Below are positions 1-15,000 of a stretch of DNA of 64,000 bases, piece by piece. The translations under genes were made by a program, and so were the position numbers. Each line of letters begins with the position of its first letter. Position 1 is the first letter of the stretch. The notes under the pieces are model-generated. The model worked only from the letters and a program-made list of their open reading frames with translations. It had not been told where the DNA came from and ran no database searches. Origin of the DNA: an uncultured Gammaproteobacteria bacterium (GTDB taxonomy: Bacteria; Pseudomonadota; Gammaproteobacteria; Eutrophobiales; Eutrophobiaceae); the NCBI GenBank assembly GCA_958295485.1, contig OY282354.1, forward strand, positions 2,496,001 through 2,560,000, in the 5' to 3' direction.

Positions 1-3000
1 AACCTCAGGTTCGTCGAGCCGCTGTCGCCCTCCGTCACGCTCGGCGAGTCGATCGATAGCGTCGGCGCGCCGTCGTTGTCCGTGATTGTCCCCGTGCCGC
101 TCGCCGTCGAGATCGTCGCGTTCGCCGCGTTGCTCAGGGTCACCACGACGGTCTCGTTCGCCTCGTCCAGGACATCGCCCGTCACCGACACGTCGAAGGT
201 CTGGCTGGTGGTACCCACTGCGAAGGTCAGAGCGCCGCCGGTGACCGCCGTGTAGTCCGTCCCGGACGTGGCCGTGCCGGTCCCGGCGTCGGCGTAGTCC
301 ACCGTCACCTGCCGGCCGCTTGCGGCGCTCAGGGTTACCGTGAACCTCAGGGTCGTCGAACCGCTATCCCCCTCCGTCACGCTCGGCGAGTTGATCGACA
401 GCGTCGGCGTCGCATCGTTGTCCGTGATCGTCCCGGTCCCGGTCGCCGTCGCGATCGTCGCATTCGTCGGGCTGCTCAACGTCACCACGACGGTCTCGTT
501 CGCCTCGTCCAGCGTGTCGCCCGTCACCGACACGTCAAAGGTCTGACTCGTCGTCGCCGCCGCGAAGGTCAGCGTCCCGCCCGTGATGGCCGTGTAGTCG
601 GTCCCGGACGTGGCCGTGCCGGTCCCGGCGTCCGCATAAGCCACTGTCACCTGTTGCCCGCTTGCCGCGCTCAACGTCACCGTAAACGTCAGGTTCGTCG
701 AACCGCTGTTCCCCTCCGTCACGCTCGGCGAGTTGATCGATAGCGTCGGGGCATCGTCCTCGTCCGTGATCGTCCCCGTGCCGCTCGCCGTCGCGATCGT
801 CGCGTTCATCGCGCCGCTCAACGTCGCTATCACTGTCTCGTTCGCCTCGTCCAGCGTGTCGCCGGTCACCGACACGTCGAAGGTCTGGCTGGTCGTCCCC
901 ACCGCGAAGGTCAGCGTGCCGCCGGTGATCGCCGTGTAGTCCGTCCCCGACGTGGCCGTGCCGGTCCCGGCGTCGGCGTAGGCCACCGTCACCTGCCGGC
1001 CGCTCGCCGCGCTCAACGTCACCGTGAACCTCAGGTTCGTCGAGCCGCTGTCCCCCTCCGTCACGCTCGGCGAGTCGATCGACAGCGTCGGCGCGTCGTC
1101 GTCGTCCGTGATCGTCCCCGTCCCACTCGCCGTCGCGATCGTCGCGTTCGTCACGCCGCTCAACGTCGCGATCACTGTCTCGTCCGCCTCGTCCAGGACA
1201 TCGCCCGTCACCGATACGTCGAAGGTCTGGCTGGTGGTGCCCGCCGCGAAGGTCAGCGTACCGCCGGTGACCGCCGTGTAGTCCGTACCGGACGTGGCCG
1301 TGCCAGTCCCGGCGTCGGCGTAGGCCACCGTTACCTGCTGGCCGCTCGCCGGGCTCAGCGTCACCGTGAACCTCAGGTTCTTCGACCCGCTGTCCCCCTC
1401 CGTCACGCTCGGCGAGTTGATCGACAACGACGGCGCGCCGTCGTCGTCCATGATCGTCCCCGTGCCGCTCGCCGTCGAGATCGTCGCGTTCGTCGCGCCG
1501 CTCAGCGTCGCGATCACTGTCTCGTCCGTCTCGTCGGTCGTGTCGCCCGTCACCGACACGTCGAAGGTCTGGCTGGTGGTACCCACCGCGAAGGTCAGAG
1601 CGCCACTGGTGATCGCCGTGTAGTCCGTCCCGGAAGTGGCCGTGCCGGTCCCGGCATCCGCATAGGCCACCGTCACCTGCTGGCCGCTCGCCGCGCTCAA
1701 CGTCACCGTGAACCTCAGGTTCTTCGACCCGCTGTCCCCCTCCGTCACGCTCGGTGAGTCGATCGACAGCGTCGGCGCGCTGTCGTTGTCCGTCAAGCTG
1801 ATCGTGGCCGAGTTCACCGTCAGGCTGCCCGACGCGCCGCTCACCGTTACCGTCTCGTCAGCCTCGTCCAGCGCATCGTCCGTCGGCGTCAGCGTGAAGG
1901 TCCCGGTCTTGCTCTCCGCCCCCGCCGCGATCTCGATGTTGAAGTCCGACACCGTCGCAAAGTCCACCGCCGTCGCCGTCCCGCTGCCCCCTACGCTCAC
2001 GGTCACCGTCGTGGCCGCGGCGAACCGGGTCGTGCCGTCCACCGTGGCAGTGACGGTGATCGTGGTCGCCCCGTCGCCCTCGCCCACACTGTTATCATCC
2101 ACCGTCAAGGTGATCGAGGTTGGCGCTGCGTCGTTGTCCGTGATCGTCCCCGTGCCGCTCGCCGTCGAGATCGTCGCGTTCGCCGCGCCGCTCAGGGTCA
2201 CCACGACGGTCTCGTTCGACTCGGCCAGGACATCGCCCGTCACCGATACGTCGAAGGTCTGGCTGGTGGTACCCACCGCGAAGGTCAATGTGCCGCCGGT
2301 GATCGCCGTGTAATCCGTCCCCGAAGTGGCCGTCCCAGTCCCGGCGTCGGCGTAGGCCACCGTCACCTGCTGGCCGCTCGCGGCGCTCAGGGTCACCGTG
2401 AACCTCAGGTTCGTCGAGCCGCTGTCACCCTCCGTCACGCTCGGCGAGTTGATCGACAACGTCGGCGCGTCGTCGTCGTCCGTGATCGTCCCCGTCCCGC
2501 TCGCCGTCGAGATCGTCGCGTTCGTCGCGCCGCTCAACGTCGCAATCACCGTCTCGTTCGCCTCGTCCAGCGTATCGCCCGTCACCGATACGTCGAAAGT
2601 CTGGCTCGTCGTCCCCGCCGTGAAGGTCAGCGTACCACCGGTAATCGCCGTGTAGTCGGTCCCGGACGTGGCCGTGCCGGTCCCGGCGTCGGCGTAGTCC
2701 ACCGTCACCTGCTGGCCGCTCGCCGCGCTCAACGTCACCGTGAACCTCAGGTTCGTCGAGCCGCTGTTACCCTCCGTCACGCTCGGCGAGTTGATCGACA
2801 ACGTCGGCGCGCCGTCGTCGTCCGTGATCGTCCCCGTCCCGCTGGCCGTCCCGATCGTGGCGTTTGTCGGGCTGCTCAAGGTCACCACAACGGTCTCGTT
2901 CGACTCGTCGGCTGTATCGCCCGTCACCGACACGTTGAAGGTCTGGCTGGTGGTACCCGTCGCGAAGGTCAGCGTACCGCCGGTGACCGCCGTGTAGTCC

Positions 3001-6000
3001 GTCCCCGACGTGGCCGTGCCGGTCCCGGCGTCGGCGTAAGCCACCGTCACCTGCTGGCCGCTCGCCGCGCTCAACGTTACCGTGAACCCCAGGTTCGTCG
3101 ACCCGCTGTTCCCCTCCGTCACGCTCGGCGAGTCGATCGACAACGTCGGCGTCGCGTCGTTGTCCGTGATCGTCCCCGTCCCTGACGCCGTCGAGATCGT
3201 CGCGTTCGCCACGTTGCTCAAGGTCACCACGACGGTCTCATTCGACTCGTCCAGCGTGTCGCCCGTCACCGCCACGTCGAAGGTCTGGCTGGTGGTACCC
3301 GCCGTGAAGGTCAGCGTACCGCCAGTGATGGCTGTGTAATCCGTCCCGGACGTGGCCGTGCCGGTCCCGGCGTCGGCGTAAGCCACCGTCACCTGCCGGC
3401 CGCTCGCCGCGCTCAACGTCACCGTGAACCTCAGGTTCGTCGAGCCGCTGTCACCCTCCGTCACGCTCGGCGAGTCGATCGACAGCGTCGGCGCCCCGTC
3501 GTTGTCCGTGATCGTCCCCGTCCCTGACGCCGTCGGGATCGTCGCGTTCGTGGCGCCGCTCAGGGTCACTACGACGGTCTCGTCCGCCTCGTCCAGCGTG
3601 TCGCCCGTCACCGACACGTCGAAGGTCTGGCTGGTCGTCCCCACCGCAAAGGTCAACGTGCCGCCGGTGACCGCCGTGTAGTCCGTCCCGGACGTGGCCG
3701 TGCCGGTCCCGGCGTCGGCGTAGGCCACTGTCACCTGCTGGCCGCTCGCCGCGCTCAACGTCACCGTGAACCTCAGGTTCGTCGAGCCGCTGTCACCCTC
3801 CGTCACGCTCGGTGAGTCGATCGACAGCGTCGGCGTCGCGTCGTTGTCCGTAATCGTCCCCGTGCCGGTCGCCGTCGCTATCGTCGCGTTCCCGGCGTTG
3901 CTCAGCGTCACCACCACCGTCTCATTCGACTCGTCCAGCGTGTCGCCCGTCACCGACACGTCGAAGGTTTGACTCGTTGTCCCCACCGCAAAGGTCAGCG
4001 TACCGCCGGTGATGGCTGTGTAGTCCGTCCCCGAAGTGGCCGTGCCGGTCCCGGCGTCGGCGTAGGCCACCGTTACTTGCTGGCCGCTTGCCGCGCTCAA
4101 GGTCACCGTGAACCTCAGGTTCGTCGAGCCGCTGTCCCCCTCGGTCACGCTCGGTGAGTCGATCGACAGCGTCGGCGTCGTGTCGTTGTCCGTGATCGTC
4201 CCGGTGCCGGTCGCCGTCGCGATCATCGCGTTCGCCGCGTTGCTCAGGGTCACCACCACCGTCTCGTTCGACTCGTCCAGGACATCGCCCGTCACCGACA
4301 CATCGAAGGTCTGGCTGGTGGTCCCTGCCGCAAAGGTCAGAGCGCCGCCGGTGATGGCTGTGTAATCCGTCCCGGACGTGGCCGTGCCGGTCCCGGCGTC
4401 GGCGTAGTCCACCGTTACCTGCCGGCCGCTCGCCGCGCTCAACGTCACCGTGAACGTCAGGGTCGCCGAACCGCTGTCCCCCTCGGTCACGCTCGGTGAG
4501 TTGATCGACAGCGACGGCGTCGCGTCGTTGTCCGTGATCGTTCCCGTGCCGGTACCCGCCGTACTCGATATGGTCGCGTTCGTCGGGCTGCTCAGCGACA
4601 CCACGACGGTCTCGTTCGCCTCGTCCAGGACATCACCCGTCACCGACACGTCGAAGGTCTGGCTGGTCGTCCCCACCGCGAAGGTCAGAGCGCCGCCGGT
4701 GATGGCCGTGTAGTCCGTCCCGGAGGTGGCTGTCCCCGTGCCCGCGTCCGCATACTGCACCGTCACCTGCCGGCCGCTTGCCGCGCTCAACGTCACCGTG
4801 AACTCCAGGTTCGTCGAGCCGCTGTCACCCTCGGTCACGCTCGGCGAGTCGATCGACAGCGTCGGCGTCGCGTCGTTGTCCGTGATCGTTCCCGTGCCAG
4901 TCCCCGCCGTATTTGATACGGTCGCGTTCGTCGGGCTGCTCAGCGATACCACGACGGTCTCGTTCGACTCGTCCAGCGTGTCGCCGGTCACCGACACGTT
5001 GAAGGTCTGGCTGGTCGTCCCCGCCTCAAAGGTCAACGTGCCGCCGGTGATCGCCGTGTAGTCCGTCCCGGAGGTGGCTGTCCCCGTGCCCGCGTCCGCA
5101 TACTGCACCGTCACCTGCTGGCCGCTCGCCGCGCTCAACGTCACCGTGAACCCCAGGTTCGTCGAGCCGCTGTCACCCTCGGTCACGCTCGGCGAGTCGA
5201 TCGACAGCGTCGGCGTCGCATCGTTGTCCGTGATCGTCCCCGTGCCGCTCGCCGTCGCGATCGTCGCGTTCGTCGGGCTGCTCAACGTCACCACCACCGT
5301 CTCGTTCGCCTCGTCCAGCGTGTCGCCCGTCACCGACACGTCGAAGGTCTGGCTGGTCGTCCCCACCGCGAAGGTCAGAGCGCCGCCGGTGATGGTCGTG
5401 TAGTCGGTCCCGGAGGTGGCTGTCCCCGTGCCCGCGTCCGCATACTGCACCGTCACCTGCTGGCCGCTCGCCGCGCTCAACGTCACCGTGAACCTCAGGT
5501 TCGTCGAGCCGCTGTCACCCTCCGTCACGCTCGGCGAGTCGATCGACAGCGTCGGCGCGCCGTCGTTGTCCGTGATCGTCCCGGTCCCGCTCGCCGTCGC
5601 GATCGTCGCGTTCGTCGGGCTGCTCAACGTCACCACCACCGTCTCGTTCGCCTCGTCCAGCGTGTCGCCGGTCACCGCCACGTCGAAGGTCTGGCTGGTG
5701 GTCCCCACTGCGAAGGTCAGCGTCCCGCCGGTGACCGCCGTGTAGTCCGTCCCCGACGTGGCCGTGCCGGTCCCGGCGTCCGCATATGCCACCGTCACCT
5801 GCTGGCCGCTCGCCGCGCTCAAGGTCACCGTGAACGTCAGGTTCGTCGAGCCGCTGTCCCCCTCCGTCACGCTCGGCGAGTTGATTGACAGCGTCGGCGC
5901 ATCGTCGTTGTCCGTGATCGTCCCGGTCCCGCTCGCTGTCGAGATCGTCGCGTTCGTGGCGCCGCTCAGGGTTACTACGACGGTCTCGTTCGCCTCGTCC

Positions 6001-9000
6001 AGCGTGTCGCCCGTCACCGACACATCGAAGGTCTGGCTGGTGGTACCCGCCGCAAAGGTCAGCGTGCCGCCGGTGATCGCCGTGTAGTCGGTCCCGGAAG
6101 TGGCTGTGCCGGTCCCGGCGTCCGCGTAAGCCACCGTCACCTGCCGGCCGCTCGCCGCGCTCAACGTCACCGTGAACGTCAGGTTCGTCGAGCCGCTGTC
6201 CCCCTCCGTCACGCTCGGCGAGTCGATCGACAGCGCCGGCGTCGCATCGTCGTCCGTGATCGTTCCCGTGCCGGTCGCCGTCGCTATCGTCGCGTTCGCC
6301 GCGTTGCTCAGGGTCACCACGACGGTCTCATTCGACTCGACATCCCCGTCGCCCGTCACTGACACGCTGAAGGTCTGGCTGGTTATCCCCGCCGCGAAGG
6401 TCAGCGTCCCGCCGGTGATCGCCGTGTAGTCCGTCCCGGACGTGGCAGTGCCGGTCCCGGCGTCCGCGTAGTCCACCGTCACCTGATCGGCGCTGGCCTT
6501 GTTCAGGGTCACCGTGAACGTCAGGGTCGCCGTGCCGCTGTCCCCCTCCGTCACGCTCGGCGAGTCGATCGACAGTGTCGGTCTGTCGTCGTCCGTGATC
6601 GTCCCCGTCCCGCTCGCCGTCGCGATCGTCGCGTTCGTCGCGTCGCTCAGGGTCACCACGACAGTCTCGTTCGACTCTTCGGTCGTGTCGCCGGTCACCG
6701 ACACATCGAAGGTTTGGCTGGTGGTACCCGCCGCGAAGGTCAGCGTGCCACCGGTGATCGCCCTGTAGTCCGTCCCGGACGTGGCCGTGCCGGTTCCAGC
6801 GTCGGCGTAGTCCACCGTCACCTGGTCGGCGCTGGACTTGCTCAGGGTCGCGGTGAACCTCAGGTTCGTCGAGCCGCTGTCACCCTCGGTCACGCTCGGC
6901 GAGTCGATGGAGACGGTGACGCCATCGTCGTTGACGATCGTCCCCGTCCCGGTCGCCGTCGCGATCGTCGCGTTTGTCGCGTTGCTCAGGGTCGCGACCA
7001 CCGTCTCGTTCGGCTCCTCGTCGGTGTCGCCGGTCACCGACACGTTGAAGGTCTGGTTGGTGGTACCTACCGGGAAGGTCAGCGTACCGCCGGTGATGGC
7101 CGTGTAGTCCGTCACGGACGTGGCAGTACCACCCGTTCCTTCCGCCCAGTCCACCGTCACCTGCTTGCCACTCGCCGCGCTCAGGGTCGCGGTGAACGTC
7201 AGGTTCGTCGAGCCGCTGTCCCCCTCGGTCACGCTCGGCGAGTCGATCGACAGCATCGGCGCATCATCGTCGTCCGTGATCGTCCCCGTGCCGGTCGCGG
7301 TCGAGATCGTCGCGTTCGTCGCGTCGCTCAGGGTCACCACCACCGTCTCGTTTGACTCGTCCAGCGTGTCGCCGGTCACTGACACGTCGAAGGTCTGGCT
7401 GGTGGTACCCGCCGCGAAGGTCAGCGTGCCGCCGGTGATGGCCGTGTAGTCCGTCCCGGATGTGGCCGTCCCGGTCCCGGCGTCCGCGTAGTCCACCGTC
7501 ACCTGCTGGGTACTAGCCTTGTTCAGGGTCGCCGTGAACGTCAGGTTCGTCGAGCCGCTGTCACCCTCCGTCACACTCGGCGAGTCGATGGAGACGGTCA
7601 CGCCGTCGTCGTTGACGATCGTCCCCGTGCCGGTGGCCGTCGCGAGCGTCACTCTCTGCGCGTTGATCAGGGTCACCACGACGGTCTCGTTCGCCTCTTC
7701 AGTCGTGTCACCGGTCACCGACACGTCGAGGGTCTGACTGGTCGTCCCCACCGGGAAGACCAGCCACTGCCTGCTGATCGCCGTGTAGTCGGTCCCGGCA
7801 GTGGCTGTCCCGGTACCCGCGTCCTCATACTCCATGCCTACTCCTTGCCCGCTCGCCGCGCTCAGGGTGACCGTGAACGTCAGGTTCTTCGACCCGCTGT
7901 CCCCTTCGGTCACCCGCGGCGAGTCGATCGACGCCGTCGGCGGCGCGTCGTTGTCCGTCAACGTGATCTTGGCGTTATTGGAGTTCACCTCCAGACTGCT
8001 CGGCGGCGTGACGATCACTCTCACGCGATGGTCGTTCTTGTCCAGCGCATCGTCCGTCAGCGTCAACGTGAACGTCCCGGCACCACTCGCCGCCCCGGCG
8101 GCGATAGAGATGTAGAAGGGCAACACCGCCGCGTAGCCCACGTCTGTTGTTCTTCTGCTGCCCTCCACCCTCACCAGCATCGTCTGGACCTCGGCGAACC
8201 GGGTCGTGCCGTCCACCGTCAGCGTCACCGTGATCGTGGTCGCCCCGTCGCCCTCGCCCACGCTGTTGTCGTCCACCGTCAGCGTGATCGACGCCGGTGC
8301 CGCGTCGTCGTCCGTCAACGTGATCGTGGCCGAGTTCACCGTCAGGCCGGACGATGTGCCGCTCACCGTCACCGTCTCGTTGGTCTCGTCCACCACATCG
8401 TCCGTCGGCGTCAGCGTAAAGGTTCCGGTACCGCTCGCCGCCCCGGCGGTGATAGAGATGTCGAACGCCGTCACCGCTGCGAAGTCCACCGCCGTCGCTG
8501 TGCCGCTCCCCGACACGTTCACCTGTACCGTCTTGGCTGAGCTGAACCGGCCCGTGCCGTTCAACGTGGCCGTCACCGTGATCGTGGTCCCCCCGTCGCC
8601 CTCGTCCACGCTGTTGTCGTCCACCGTCAGCGTGATCGAGGTCGACGCCCCGTCGTTGTCCGTGAGGCTGATCGTGTCCGGGTTCACCGTCAGGCCGGTC
8701 GATGTGCCGCTCACCGTCACCGTCTCGTCGGTCTCGTCCACAGCATCGTCCGTCGGCGTCAGCGTGAAAGCCCCGGTACCGCTCGCCGCCCCCGCCGCAA
8801 TCGTAATGTTGAAATCCGTCACCGCCGCGAAGTCCACCGCCCCCGCCGTGCCGCTCCCCGCCACACTCACGCTCACCGTCTTGGCCGCGCCGAACCGCGT
8901 CGCGCCGTCCACCGTGGCCGTCACCGTGATCGCGGTGGCCCCGTCGCCCTCGCCCACGCCGTCGTCGTTCACCGTCAGCGTGAGCGAGGTCGGGGCGGCG

Positions 9001-12000
9001 TCGTCGTCGATGATCGTCCCGGTGCCCAATGCCGTGCTGACGGTCGCGTTCCGGCCTCTCGATAAGCGCATCCCCACCGTCTCGTTCGCCTCGGCCAGGA
9101 CGTCGCCTAGCACATATATAGTGGTGGTCTGACTGGTCGTCCCCGGCGCAAAGATCAGTGTCCTTCTGAAGCTGGAGCTCATCACGTAGTCCATATTCCA
9201 GACGTAGTCCGTATTCCAGGTCGCCGTGCTATCCTCATCGGAAATGTAAACTTCCACCGACACTTCCTTGTCGCTCGCCGCGCTCAGCGTCACCGTGTAC
9301 GTCAGGATCGTCGAGTCGCTGTCACCCTCCGACACGCTCGGCGAGTTGATGGAGATGGTGACGCCCTCGTCGTTGGCGATCGTCCCCGTGCCGGTCGATC
9401 TGGAGATTGTCGCGTTCACCGCGTTGCTCAGTCGCACCCGCACCGTCTCGTTCGGTTCCTCAGTGGTGTCACCAATCACCGACACGTCGATGGTCTGGCT
9501 GGTCGTCCCCGGCGCGAAGGTCAGCGTACCGCCGGTAATGGCCGTGTAGTCCGTCCCCGAAGTGGCCGTGCCGCCCGTCACCTCCGCCCAGTCCACCGTC
9601 ACCTGCCGGCCGCTCGGCGCGCTCAGGGTCACCGTGAACGTCAGGTTCGTCGAGCCGCTGTCCCCCTCGGCCACCCGCGGCGAGTTGATGGATACCAACG
9701 GCGTCGCATCGTCGTCTATGATCGTCCCCGTGCCCGTCGCCGTCGCGATCGTGGCGTTCGCCGCGTTGCTCAGGGTCACCACGACGGTCTCATTCGACTC
9801 GACACCCCTGTCGCCCGTCACTGACACGTCGAAGGTCTGGCTGGTGGTACCCACCGCGAAGGTCAGCGTCCCGCCGGTGATCGCCGTGTAGTCCGTCCCG
9901 GATGTGGCCGTGCCGGTCCCGGCGTCGGCGTAGTCCACCGTCACCCGCTGGCTGCTCGCCGCGCTCAGCGTCACGGTGAACGTCAGGTTTTTCGAGCCGC
10001 TGTCCCCCTCCGTCACGCTCGGCGAGTCGATCGACAGCGTCGGCGTCGCATCGTCGTCCGTGATCGTTCCCGTGCCGGTCGCTGTCGCGATCGTCGCGTT
10101 CGCCGCATTGCTCAGGGTCACCACGACGGTCTCATTCGACTCGACATCCCCGTCGCCCGTCACCGACACGTTGAAGGTCTGGCTGGTGGTCCCCGCCGCG
10201 AAGGTCAGCGTACCGCCGGTGATGGCTGTGTAGTCCGTCCCGGACGTGGCCGTCCCGCTCCCGGCGTCCGCGTAGTCCACCGTCACCTGCTGGGTACTGG
10301 CCTTGTTCAGGGTCACCGTGAACGTCAGGTTCGTCGAGCCGCTGTCCCCCTCGATCACGTCCGGCGAGTTGATGGAGACGGTGACGCCATCGTCGTTGAC
10401 GATCGTCCCCGTCCCCGTGGCTGTCGAGATCGTCGCGTTCGTCGCGCCGCTCAGGGTCACCACCACCGTCTCGTTCGGTTCCTCCGTGGTGTCGCCGGTC
10501 ACCGACACGTCGAAGGTCTGGCTGGTGGTCCCTACCGCAAAGGTCAGCGTACCGCCGGTGATTGCCGTGTAGTCCGTCCCGGATGTGGCCGTGCCGGTCC
10601 CGGCGTCCGCGTAGTTCACCGTCACCTGCTGGGTACTGGCCTTGCTCAGGGTCGCCGTGAACGTCAGCGTCGCCGAGCCGCTGTCCCCCTCCATCACGCT
10701 CGGCGAGTCGATGGAGACGGTGACGCCGTCGTCGTTGACGATCGTCCCCGTGCCGGTGGCCGTCGAGATCATCGCGCCATTCGCGTTGCGCAGGGTCAGG
10801 GTCACGACCACCGTCTCGTTCGGCTCCTCGTCGGTGTCGCCGGTCACCGACACATCAAAGGTCTGGCTGGTCGTCCCCGGCGCGAAGTACAGACTGCCGC
10901 CGGTGATCGCCGTGTAGTCCGTCCCCGAAGTGGCCGTCCCGGTGCCCGCGTCCGCATCATACGCGTATAATGTTCGCCCGCTCGCCGCGCTCAAGGTCAC
11001 CGTGAACGTCAGGTTCTTCGACCCGCTGTCCCCTTCGGTCACCCGCGGCGAGTCGATCGACATCGTCGGCGCCGCGTCGTTGTCCGTCAACCTGATCCGG
11101 CTTCTAATAAGCACATTCACACCCAGATTGGGATCGATGAGTCCCACGTTCACGGAATTGTCGTTCTCGTCCAGCGCATCATCCGTCGGCGTCAATGTGA
11201 ATGTCCTGGCGCCGCTCGCCGCCCCGGCGGCGATAGAGAGGTCGAAGGGCGTCACCTCCGCGAAGTCCACCGCCTCCGTGGTGGTGCCGGCGCCCACACT
11301 TACGCGCACCGTCTGGGCCTCGGCGAACCGGGTCGTGCCATCCACCGTCAGCGTCACCGTGATCGTGGTCGCCCCGTCGCCCTCGCCAACGCTGGTGGTG
11401 TCTGTCGTCAGAATGACCAAGGTCGGCGCCGCGTCGTCGTCCGTCAACGTGATCGTGGCCGAGTTCACCGTCAGGCCGGACGATGTGCCGCTCACCGTCA
11501 CCGTCTCGTTGGTCTCATCCACCACATCGTCCGTCGGCGTCAGCGTGAAGCTCCCGGTCTTGCTCGCCGCCCTGGCGGGGATCGTAATGTTGAAGGACGA
11601 CACCGCCGCGAAGTCCACCGCCGTCGCTGTGCCGCTCCCCGACACGTTCACCTGCACCGTCTTGGCTGAGCTGAACCGGCCCGTGCCGTTCAACCTGGCC
11701 GTCACCGTGATCGTGGTCCCCCCGTCGCCCTCGTCCACGCTGTTGTCGTCCACCGTCAGCGTGATCGACGTCGGCGCCCCGTCGTTGTCCGTGAGGCTGA
11801 TCGTGTCCGGGTTCACCGTCAGGCCGGTCGATGTGCCGCTCACCGTGATGGTCTCGTCGGTCTCGTCGTCCGAGTCGTTCGTCGGCGTCAGCGTGAAGCT
11901 TCCGGTACCGCTCGCCGCCCCGGCGGCGATAGAGATGTTGAAGTTCGACACCGCCGCAAAGTCCACCGCCCCCGCCGTGCCGCTGCCCGCCACGCTCACC

Positions 12001-15000
12001 GTCACCGTCTTGGCCGCGCCGAACCGCGCCGCGCCGTCCACCGTGGCCGTCACCGTGATCGCGGTGGCCCCGTCGCCCTCGCCCACGCCGTCGTCGTTCA
12101 CCGTCAGCGTGATCGAGGTCGGGGCGGCGTCGTCGTCGATGATCGTCCCGGTACCCAATGCCGTGCTGACGGTCGCGTTCCGGCCTCTCCATAAGAGCAT
12201 CCCCACCGTCTCGTTCGCCTCGGCCAGGACGTCGCCTAGCACATATATAGTGGTGGTCTGACTGGTTGTCCCCGGCGCAAAGTTCAGTGTCCTTCCGCCG
12301 GGTCTCGTGTAGTCCGTAAACCGGGTCGCCGTGCTATCCTCATCGGAAATGTAAACTTCCACCGACACTTCCTTGTCGCTCGCCGCGCTCAGCGTCACCG
12401 TGTACGTCAGGATCGTCGAGTCGCTGTCCCCCTCGGTCACGCTCGGCGAGTCGATGGAGATGGTGACGCCCTCGTCGTTGACGATCGTCCCCGTGCCGGT
12501 CGATCTGGAGATTGTCGCGTTCACCGCGTTGCTCAGTCGCACCCGCACCGTCTCGTTCGGTTCCTCAGTGGTGTCACCAATCACCGACACGTCGATGGTC
12601 TGGCTGGTCGTCCCCGGCGCGAAGGTCAGCGTACCGCCGGTAATGGCCGTGTAGTCCGTCCCCGAAGTGGCCGTGCCGCCCGTCACCTCCGCCCAGTCCA
12701 CCGTCACCTGCCGGCCGCTCGCGTTGCTCAGGGTCACCGTGAACGTCAGGTTCGTCGAACCGCTGTCCCCCTCGGCCACCCGCGGCGAGTCGATGGAGAA
12801 TCTGCCTTGGTCGTCGTTGACGATCCTCCCCGTGCCGGTCGCCGTCCCGATCGTGGCGTTCACCGCGTTGCTCAGGGTCACCACGACCGTCTCCTCCGCC
12901 TCGTCCAGCGTGTCGCCGGTCACCAAGACGTCGATGGGCCGCCAGGTCATCCCCGCCGCGAAGGTCAGCGTGCCGCCGGTGAGCGCCGTGTAGTCCGTCC
13001 CGGACGTGGCAGTGCCGCCCGTCCCTTCCGCCCAGTCCACCGTCACCTGCTGGCTGCTCGCCGCGCTCAACCTCACCACGAACCTCATGGTACTCGAGCC
13101 GCTGTTCCCCTCGGTCGCGCTCGTCGATCTGATGGAGACCGTAGGCACGCTGTCCTGCGGTTCCGAGGGGCCGGCCCCGTCGTCGTCCTCGAGAGTCAGG
13201 CTCGCTCCGGTGACTTGGCCGATTCCCCGCGCGTTGCTCGCCGAACCGGTGACGATCACGCTCCGGTCCGCCTCCCCAATGTCGTTGTCCACCGCGTTGA
13301 TCGTCGCCGTGTCGGAAGGGTTCGCGGTCTCCCCGGCGGCAATGGCGATCGTCGCATCCGAGCCCACCGCGTAGGCGTTCGCCAACGGCGAGATCGTGAT
13401 CGTGGTGGCTTCGCTCGAGGCGTGGCTCAGCGCCGCCGACACCGTGGTCGAGCCGCCGTTCTCCGAAATCGAATCGTCCGCCACCGAAAGCGTCACCGTC
13501 GGCGCCCCGTCGTTGTCGGTGATTGTCCCCGTGCCGGTGGCCGTCGAGATCGTGGCGTTCGCCGCGTTGCTCAGGGTCACCACGACGGTCTCGTCCGCCT
13601 CGTCGGTCGTGTCGCCCGTCACCGACACGTCGAGGGTCTGGCTGGTCGTCCCCGCCGCGAAGGTCAGCGCGCCGCCGGTAATGGCCGTGTAATCCGTCCC
13701 GGAAGTGGCCGTGCCGCCGGTCCCCTCCGCCCAGTCCACCGTCACCTGCTGGCCGCTCGCCGCGCTCAACGTCACCGTGAACGTCAGGTTCGTCGCGCCG
13801 CTGTCCCCCTCGGTCACGCTCGGCGAATTGATGGACAGCGTCGGCGCAGCGTCGTTGTCGGTGATCGTCCCCGTGCCGGTCGCCGTCGCGATCGCCGCGT
13901 TCGCCGCGTTGCTCAGGGTCACCGCGACGGTCTCGTCCGCCTCGTCGGTCGTGTCGCCAGTGACGGATACCGTGATGTCTTGGTTGGTCGTCCCCGCCGC
14001 GAAGGTCAGCGTACCGCCGGTAATCGCCGTGTAGTCCGTCCCCGAAGTGGCCGTCCCGGTCCCGGCGTCGGCGTAAGTCACCGTCACCTGCTGGTCGCTC
14101 GCCGCGCTCAACGTCACCGTGAACGTCAGGTTCGTCGAACCGCTGTCCCCCTCCGTCATGCTCGGCGAGTCGATCGACAGCGTCGGCGTAGCGTCGTCGT
14201 CTGTGATCGTCCCGGTCCCGCTGGCCGTCGAGATCGTCGCGTTCGTCGCGCCGCTCAGCGTCGCGATCACTGTCTCGTTCGCCTCGTCCAGCGTGTCGCC
14301 GGTGACGGATACTGTGATGTCCTGGCTGGTCGTCCCCGCCGCGAAGGTCAGCGCGCCGCCGGTAATGGCCGTGTAGTCCGTCCCCGAAGTGGCCGTGCCG
14401 CCCGTCCCTTCCGCCCAGTCCACCGTCACCTGCTTGCCGCTCGCCGCGCTTAGCTTCACCGTAAACGTCAGGTTCGTCGAACCGCTGTCCCCCTCCGACA
14501 CGCTCGGCGAATTGATCGATAGCGATGGGGCCTCGTCGTTATCCGTGATCGTCCCCGTCCCGGTCGCCGTCGAGATCGTGGCGTTCGCCGCGTTGCTCAG
14601 GGTCACCACGACGGTCTCGTCCGCCTCGTCCAGCGTGTCGCCGGTGACGGATACTGTGATGTCCTGGCTGGTCGTCCCCGCCGCGAAGGTCAGCGCGCCG
14701 CCGCTGATCGTCGTGTAGTCCGTCCCGGACGTGGCCGTGCCGCCCGTCCCTTCCGTCCAGTCCACCGTCACCTGCTGGCCGCTTGCGGCGCTCAGGGTTA
14801 CCGTGAACGTCAGGTTCGTCGAGTCGCTGTCCCCCTCAGTCACGCTCGGCGAGTCGATTGACAGCGTCGGCGCATCGTCGTTGTCGGTGATCGTCCCCGT
14901 CCCGCTGGCCGTCCCGATCGTGGCGTTCGCTGCGTTGCTCAGGGTCACCACGACGGTCTCGTTCGCCTCGTCCAGCGTGTCGCCGGTCACCGACACATCG

